Of a stretch of 64,000 nucleotides of DNA, positions 60,220 through 64,000 are shown piece after piece (positions within the stretch are counted from its first letter, which is position 1; each line of letters starts with the position of its first letter). The stretch is from Azoarcus sp. (GTDB lineage Bacteria; Pseudomonadota; Gammaproteobacteria; Burkholderiales; Rhodocyclaceae), in NCBI GenBank assembly GCA_031285965.1, contig JAITVD010000033.1:1-64000 (forward strand), given 5' to 3'. A program made the translations under genes and the position numbers. The notes beneath the pieces were generated by a model, which was not told the DNA's origin, ran no database searches, and worked only from the letters and a program-made list of their open reading frames with translations.

Positions 60220-60752
60220 TTTCCTTCCTCCTGCTGCTCCTGCAATTGCATCGTAGTAACCCGTTCAACCCAACCATCATTCACATCTTCGACAAGCTCC
60301 TGTAATTCCAGAGAATCCTGATGGATACCGATGACCTTTCCGTAATTGCGGCCCATGAAGTTGCCGACATACACCTGATAGAGCGCCTTGTCGGCTTGAA
60401 TGAGGGCGTTGACCGCTTTGCCTTTGCCAAGCAGCCCAACCATTTTCAGAGACTCCAGCGGATAGGCTTCCAGCGGCTCGCGCTGCCTGTCCGGGTCTAG
60501 GCGCGGGTCATCCATGCGGCGCGTTTCGGGCTTGGACGGTTCGATGCGAACCACGTTGAACGGCTCCAGCCCTTCCACGGCAAGGTAATCGACGACAGGG
60601 AAAATCCTGATTTCCGGCAGCGGCTTGACCGCGCCTTTCATGCCGAAGGACTGCTCGCTCATCCAGTTCAGGATGTCTTCCTGCGGGCCGCTGTTGCAGC
60701 CGGACAGCAAGATGCCGCAGCCCGCCATCATCACAGCAAGCATGACTTTCAT
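60216..60752 (-). CDS. pilP: Type IV pilus assembly lipoprotein PilP
   Basis: Inner-membrane lipoprotein linking PilNO to PilQ. Signal peptide with lipobox LLSGC (MKVMLAVMMAGCGILLSGC), then a flexible part and a beta domain with ESLKMVGLLGKGKAVNALIQ and YQVYVGNFMGRNYGKVIGI. It has 178 residues and overlaps pilO and pilQ by four bases each. Confidence 0.95.
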   Translation of the reverse strand: MKVMLAVMMAGCGILLSGCNSGPQEDILNWMSEQSFGMKGAVKPLPEIRIFPVVDYLAVEGLEPFNVVRIEPSKPETRRMDDPRLDPDRQREPLEAYPLESLKMVGLLGKGKAVNALIQADKALYQVYVGNFMGRNYGKVIGIHQDSLELQELVEDVNDGWVERVTTMQLQEQQEEGK

Positions 60753-61435
60753 TTTTTCCCTCCCTGCTGCCTGTTCGTTTCCTCTTCATCGAGGTAGCGA
60801 TAGGTTTCCGCCGTCGCGTCCAGCTTCAGGCGGCCATCGTAGGCCACGGCGCCGGCCCGGCTGTCCCGGTTCCTGCCGCTGGCCTGAGCCGGGGCGGGCG
60901 CCGCCGTGAGCACCATGTTCTTAATCGTGACGATGCGCGGCATCTTGGCGACATCGCTGGCGAATTCGCCCAAGTCGTTGTAGCTGCCGGTCACGCTAAT
61001 CGACACCGGAACCGCCGCGTAGAATTCGCGGATGTCGTCCTTGGCGGGCTGGAACAGGTCGAATTGCAGCCCGCGCCCTACTCCGGCCTGGTTGATGTCC
61101 GAGAGCAGGGATTCCATTTCGGCCTTGCCCGGAAGCTGCTGGACGAGCGACTCGAACTGGCGGTTGATGTCCTCAAGCTGGCGCTTGTATTCGTCGAGGT
61201 TGACGGCCTGGCGCTTTTTGTCCAGCCAGCTATCGCGCAGCTTCAGTTCTTCCTGCTGCTTCTGTTCCAATTGGCTCCACTGGTCTGACCAGTCAAACCA
61301 CCAGCCCGCCGCCAGCACCAAGACCAGCGATACGATGTAAGCGGCAATCTTCGGCGCTTGCGGCCACGCGCCGGGGTCATTGAAATTCAGCCCTTGGAAA
61401 TCTTCTTGCAGGCGTTGAAAGTCGATGGCTTTCAT
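60749..61435 (-). CDS. pilO: Type IV pilus assembly protein PilO
   Basis: Inner-membrane protein of 228 residues: one N-terminal membrane segment (KIAAYIVSLVLVLAAGWWF), a coiled coil (about 60-120; KRQLEDINRQFESLVQQLPG) and a ferredoxin-like PilO domain (FYAAVPVSISVTGSYNDLGE). It pairs with PilN. It starts three bases after pilN ends. Confidence 0.95.
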   Translation of the reverse strand: MKAIDFQRLQEDFQGLNFNDPGAWPQAPKIAAYIVSLVLVLAAGWWFDWSDQWSQLEQKQQEELKLRDSWLDKKRQAVNLDEYKRQLEDINRQFESLVQQLPGKAEMESLLSDINQAGVGRGLQFDLFQPAKDDIREFYAAVPVSISVTGSYNDLGEFASDVAKMPRIVTIKNMVLTAAPAPAQASGRNRDSRAGAVAYDGRLKLDATAETYRYLDEEETNRQQGGKK

Positions 61436-61438
61436 TTC

Positions 61439-62032
61439 TTAGCCCTTCCCTGTCGTCGCGGCCTGGGCCGCTGTCTCGTCGTCTGGCGCGGCGGACTTCT
61501 CGATGTAGACATTGACCTCGAAGTTGTACACACGCCGGGTATTGAGCAGTTCCGCCACGCTCTTGACCACTTCCGAGTTTTCCAGCAGCGGCGATTCGTT
61601 CAGGCTGCTCATGAGAAGGGAGACGCGGGCGTTGGATTGCGCATAGCCTTTCAGGGTGATTTTGTTGCTGGATTGAGATACCGTCGTCATGAGAACGCCG
61701 GACGGTATCCGCGCAGCCAGCTCATTGAAAAGATGCACGGTTTCGGCCCGGTTGCTCTGCAAGGTCTCAATCACCTGCTTGCGCGCCATCAGACGGTTTA
61801 TCTGGCCGCGCAAATCCTTGATTTCGGCAATGGCGCGGTCGAGCGTCTCGATTTCGGTCTGGAAGAACCGATTCCGCGAGTCCTGCCGGTCGATGCTTCC
61901 CGCATTCACCATGTGCATCAGCAGCCAGATAGCGGCCCCGAGCGCAACCATTAAGCCAGTCAGCATGTAGAACTGCTGCCGCCGCTCTTTGCGTTTTTCT
62001 TCCCGGTGCGGAAGGAGATTGATACGAATCAT
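61439..62032 (-). CDS. pilN: Type IV pilus assembly protein PilN
   Basis: A 197-residue inner-membrane protein. The N-terminus MIRINLLPHREEKRKERRQQ carries the PilM-binding INLLP motif; one membrane segment (MLTGLMVALGAAIWLLMHMV) and a periplasmic domain follow. It overlaps pilM by four bases. Confidence 0.95.
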   Translation of the reverse strand: MIRINLLPHREEKRKERRQQFYMLTGLMVALGAAIWLLMHMVNAGSIDRQDSRNRFFQTEIETLDRAIAEIKDLRGQINRLMARKQVIETLQSNRAETVHLFNELAARIPSGVLMTTVSQSSNKITLKGYAQSNARVSLLMSSLNESPLLENSEVVKSVAELLNTRRVYNFEVNVYIEKSAAPDDETAAQAATTGKG

Positions 62033-63102
62033 TTGTCAAATCTCCGCATGGCCAAGCCGCACGCCACCATGAGCGAAGGCGCGTCGGCCAGCAGTTTTCC
62101 TGAACCCATCTTTGGGGGAACCAGCATGTCCGCGAAGGGATTGGCGATGCCGGTCTTGACTTGGGTGCGCTTGCCGATGGCCTCCGCCAGCATGGGCATG
62201 GTGGCGCAGCCCCCCGCCAGCACGAGGTAATCGACTTCGTTGTATTGCGTTGAAGTGAAGAAGAACTGCAAGGCGCGGGAGACTTCGAGCGCGATGTTTT
62301 CGATGAACGGCTGCAACACTTCGGCGGTGTAATCGTCCGGCAGGCTATTTGAACGCTTGGCGGCTTCGGCCTCGTCCATGCCCATGCCGTACTGGCGGGA
62401 AATATCCTTCGTAAGCTGCTGGCCGCCGAAGGACTGCTCGCGCATATAGACCCTTTGCCCATTGCGCAGGACGGTGAAGTTCGTTGTCACCGCGCCAATA
62501 TCCACCAGCGCCACCAGCTTGTCCGAAGTCGCGCCCGGCAATTGCCGCGCCACCAGTCCGAAAGCGGATTCGCCCGCCAGAACATCGACATCGACCACCA
62601 CGACCTTCAGCCCGCAGCTTTCCGCCACGCTGACGCGGTCTTCGATCTGTTCCTTGCGGGCGGCCACCACCATGACTTCCACTTCGTCAGGATTGCCCGC
62701 CGGGCCGATGACCTGAAAATCGAGATTCACTTCATCGAGCGAGAACGGAATGATTTGCGCGGCCTCGGATTCGACCTGTATTTCCATGTCCAGATCGCGC
62801 AAACCGGCAGGCAAGATAATTTTCTTTGAAAAGACCGAGGAGAGCGGCAGCGCGATGGCGGCATTCTTGGTTCCTGAGCCAAAGCGCCGCAATGCCCGCC
62901 GCAAGGAATCCGTTACGGCGTCGTGCTTGGCGATGTTGCCATCCACCACGGAATCGCTCGGAAGCGTTTCGACCACGTATCGCTCCAGACGCATCGCGCC
63001 TCGGTCGATGGAGGCAAGTTCCACCAGCTTGATTGACGAGGACGAAATGTCCAGCCCGACAAGCTGGCGTGACTTTGAGCCGAAGAGAGAAATGTCAGCC
63101 AC
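62029..63102 (-). CDS. pilM: Type IV pilus actin-like protein PilM
   Basis: Cytoplasmic actin-fold ATP-binding protein that binds the PilN INLLP motif. It has 357 residues: phosphate loop GLDISSSSIKLVEL, ALVDIGAVTTNFTVL and LVLAGGCATMPMLAEAI. The start is GTG at 63102 with AAGGA eight bases upstream. It is the first gene of the pilMNOPQ operon. Confidence 0.95.
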   Translation of the reverse strand: MADISLFGSKSRQLVGLDISSSSIKLVELASIDRGAMRLERYVVETLPSDSVVDGNIAKHDAVTDSLRRALRRFGSGTKNAAIALPLSSVFSKKIILPAGLRDLDMEIQVESEAAQIIPFSLDEVNLDFQVIGPAGNPDEVEVMVVAARKEQIEDRVSVAESCGLKVVVVDVDVLAGESAFGLVARQLPGATSDKLVALVDIGAVTTNFTVLRNGQRVYMREQSFGGQQLTKDISRQYGMGMDEAEAAKRSNSLPDDYTAEVLQPFIENIALEVSRALQFFFTSTQYNEVDYLVLAGGCATMPMLAEAIGKRTQVKTGIANPFADMLVPPKMGSGKLLADAPSLMVACGLAMRRFDK

Positions 63103-63407
63103 GAGAAAAATCCTTATTTTTCATCATGTTGCGAAATAAACCGGACTTTTTTTGCCCGATCTCTGGCACATGTGCCTTCCACTCTAGGAGGGCTTTAAGA
63201 AGTGACATAAGGAAAATTCCCCGCTGGCGTTTTGTTTCGGTGTCCGCCAGCCTCATCGCCGTGACCTTTTTATCGTTCCCGGTCAGCAACTTCCTGATGG
63301 GACTTCTTTGCAGCCTGCCCACTCGAAGTAACGGCAGCGAGCGGCGCAAATGAACCCTCTCCGTACCCGTATATAATGCGGTCTGTTCAATTTCACACGG
63401 ATTCACC
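63103..63407. other. Divergent promoter region of pilM and the penicillin-binding protein gene
   Basis: GGCACATGTGCC (63165-63176) is a perfect 12-base palindrome and could be an operator. A TATAAT at 63372-63377, with a weak -35 (ATGAAC at about 63350), fits a sigma-70 promoter for the rightward gene. No protein-like frame is seen. Confidence 0.55.
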
Positions 63408-64000
63408 ATGCGCTGGCTCTTCTATCCGTTCGTTGCGTTACTGGCTCTGGCAACGATTGGACTGGCTACGCTTGCCGTCATCTGCCTGCTGGCTTGGCCT
63501 AACCTGCCCGCCCTCGATGTCCTGATCGACTACAAGCCCCGCATCCCCATGCGCGTCTACACCGCCGACGGGCATCTCATCACCGAATTTGGCGAAGAGC
63601 GGCGGACAGTGGTCAGGATTCAAAACGTTCCCAACTATCTCCGGCTGGCGCTGCTCGCGGCGGAAGATGAGAATTTTTACGACCACATGGGAATTGACTT
63701 CATCGGCATCACGCGGGCGTTCATCAACAACCTGCGCACCGATTCGCGTGGCCAGGGCGGCTCCACCATCACCATGCAGGTGGCGCGTAATTTCTTCCTG
63801 ACGCGGGAAAGGTCTTACAACCGCAAGCTCTACGAAATCCTGCTGGCGCTCAAGATTGAGAACAACCTCACCAAAGACCAAATCCTTGAGCTATATATCA
63901 ACCAGATATTCCTTGGGCAGCGCGCCTATGGCTTTTCGGCTGCCGCCCGGATTTACTTTGGCAAGCCGCTGGACAAACTCACCCTTGCGGAAAACGCCAT
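63408..64000 (+). CDS. mrcA: Class A penicillin-binding protein (PBP1A), 5' end only
   Basis: Bifunctional peptidoglycan synthase cut by the window edge (198 codons present). One N-terminal membrane segment (FVALLALATIGLATLAVICL) is followed by the GT51 glycosyltransferase domain: VPNYLRLALLAAEDENFYDH with the catalytic Glu, GQGGSTITMQVARNFFLTRE and ILELYINQIFLGQRAYGFSA. Divergence from pilM is the common arrangement for this gene in proteobacteria. Confidence 0.92.
   Translation, partial: MRWLFYPFVALLALATIGLATLAVICLLAWPNLPALDVLIDYKPRIPMRVYTADGHLITEFGEERRTVVRIQNVPNYLRLALLAAEDENFYDHMGIDFIGITRAFINNLRTDSRGQGGSTITMQVARNFFLTRERSYNRKLYEILLALKIENNLTKDQILELYINQIFLGQRAYGFSAAARIYFGKPLDKLTLAENA

Noticed and set aside
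1-64000. CRISPR arrays, rRNA genes and riboswitches
   Set aside because: No regularly spaced direct repeats of CRISPR type, no rRNA-like sequence and no known riboswitch core were seen.

Overview
The window is a piece of a GC-rich bacterial chromosome, most likely from a betaproteobacterium. The evidence is the order pilMNOPQ-aroK-aroB-dgt, the polar-type flagellar operon flgBCDEFGHIJ with divergent flgAMN, a feo locus, and protein sequences of betaproteobacterial character. Flagellar genes lie behind strong sigma-54 (-24/-12) and sigma-28 elements. This points to a sigma-54 flagellar hierarchy of the FleQ/FlrA kind rather than a purely FlhDC-driven one. A Rhodocyclales-like organism would fit, but I cannot prove the order from sequence alone.

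Layout. 1-4.0 kb: 5' part of a very large DUF4011-type superfamily 1 helicase gene (minus), divergent from apt. 4.8-14.1 kb: flagellar rod, hook and ring operon flgBCDEFGHIJ (minus, sigma-54 promoter), then flgA, flgM (sigma-28 promoter) and flgN (sigma-54 promoter) on plus. 14.2-15.5 kb: a mazEF toxin-antitoxin pair whose toxin gene is split by a 734-bp insert carrying a secreted DUF4019-like gene. 15.5-18.7 kb: Fur-box-preceded iron operon (outer-membrane protein, feoA, feoB). 18.7-33.4 kb: housekeeping and signalling genes (membrane methyltransferase, TrpB2, tRNA-Pro, ispB, an orphan solute-binding protein, rhlE, a degenerate PAS-EAL protein, deoxynucleoside kinase, aldo-keto reductase, a double-receiver regulator, an M20 amidohydrolase, rmuC). 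33.5-36 kb: an orphan BrnA antitoxin, a soluble CZB chemoreceptor and a truncated HigA-like antitoxin. 36-40.6 kb: second flagellar cluster fliT-fliS-fliD-flaG-fliC-fliC (minus).

40.85-48.44 kb: a five-gene plus-strand cassette of translationally coupled genes next to the flagellins. It encodes a TPR/GT41 O-GlcNAc-transferase-like enzyme, a methyltransferase, a three-part fusion (sugar-O-methyltransferase-like + TPR + degenerate GT41) and two tandemly duplicated glycosyltransferases. Its position suggests a flagellin glycosylation system that adds methylated sugars; this is the most novel-looking part of the window.

48.4-64 kb: prfB with its programmed frameshift, fau/ygfA, recC without recB/recD, a rhodanese lipoprotein, a decayed rfbD remnant, dgt, aroB, aroK, the type IV pilus operon pilMNOPQ, and the 5' end of a class A penicillin-binding protein gene.

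Recurring themes are motility and surface structures (flagella, type IV pili, glycosylation, chemoreceptor, receiver and EAL proteins) and gene decay: three antitoxin genes without an intact toxin, a split mazF, a collapsed rfbD, a pseudo-receiver and an EAL domain lacking catalytic residues.
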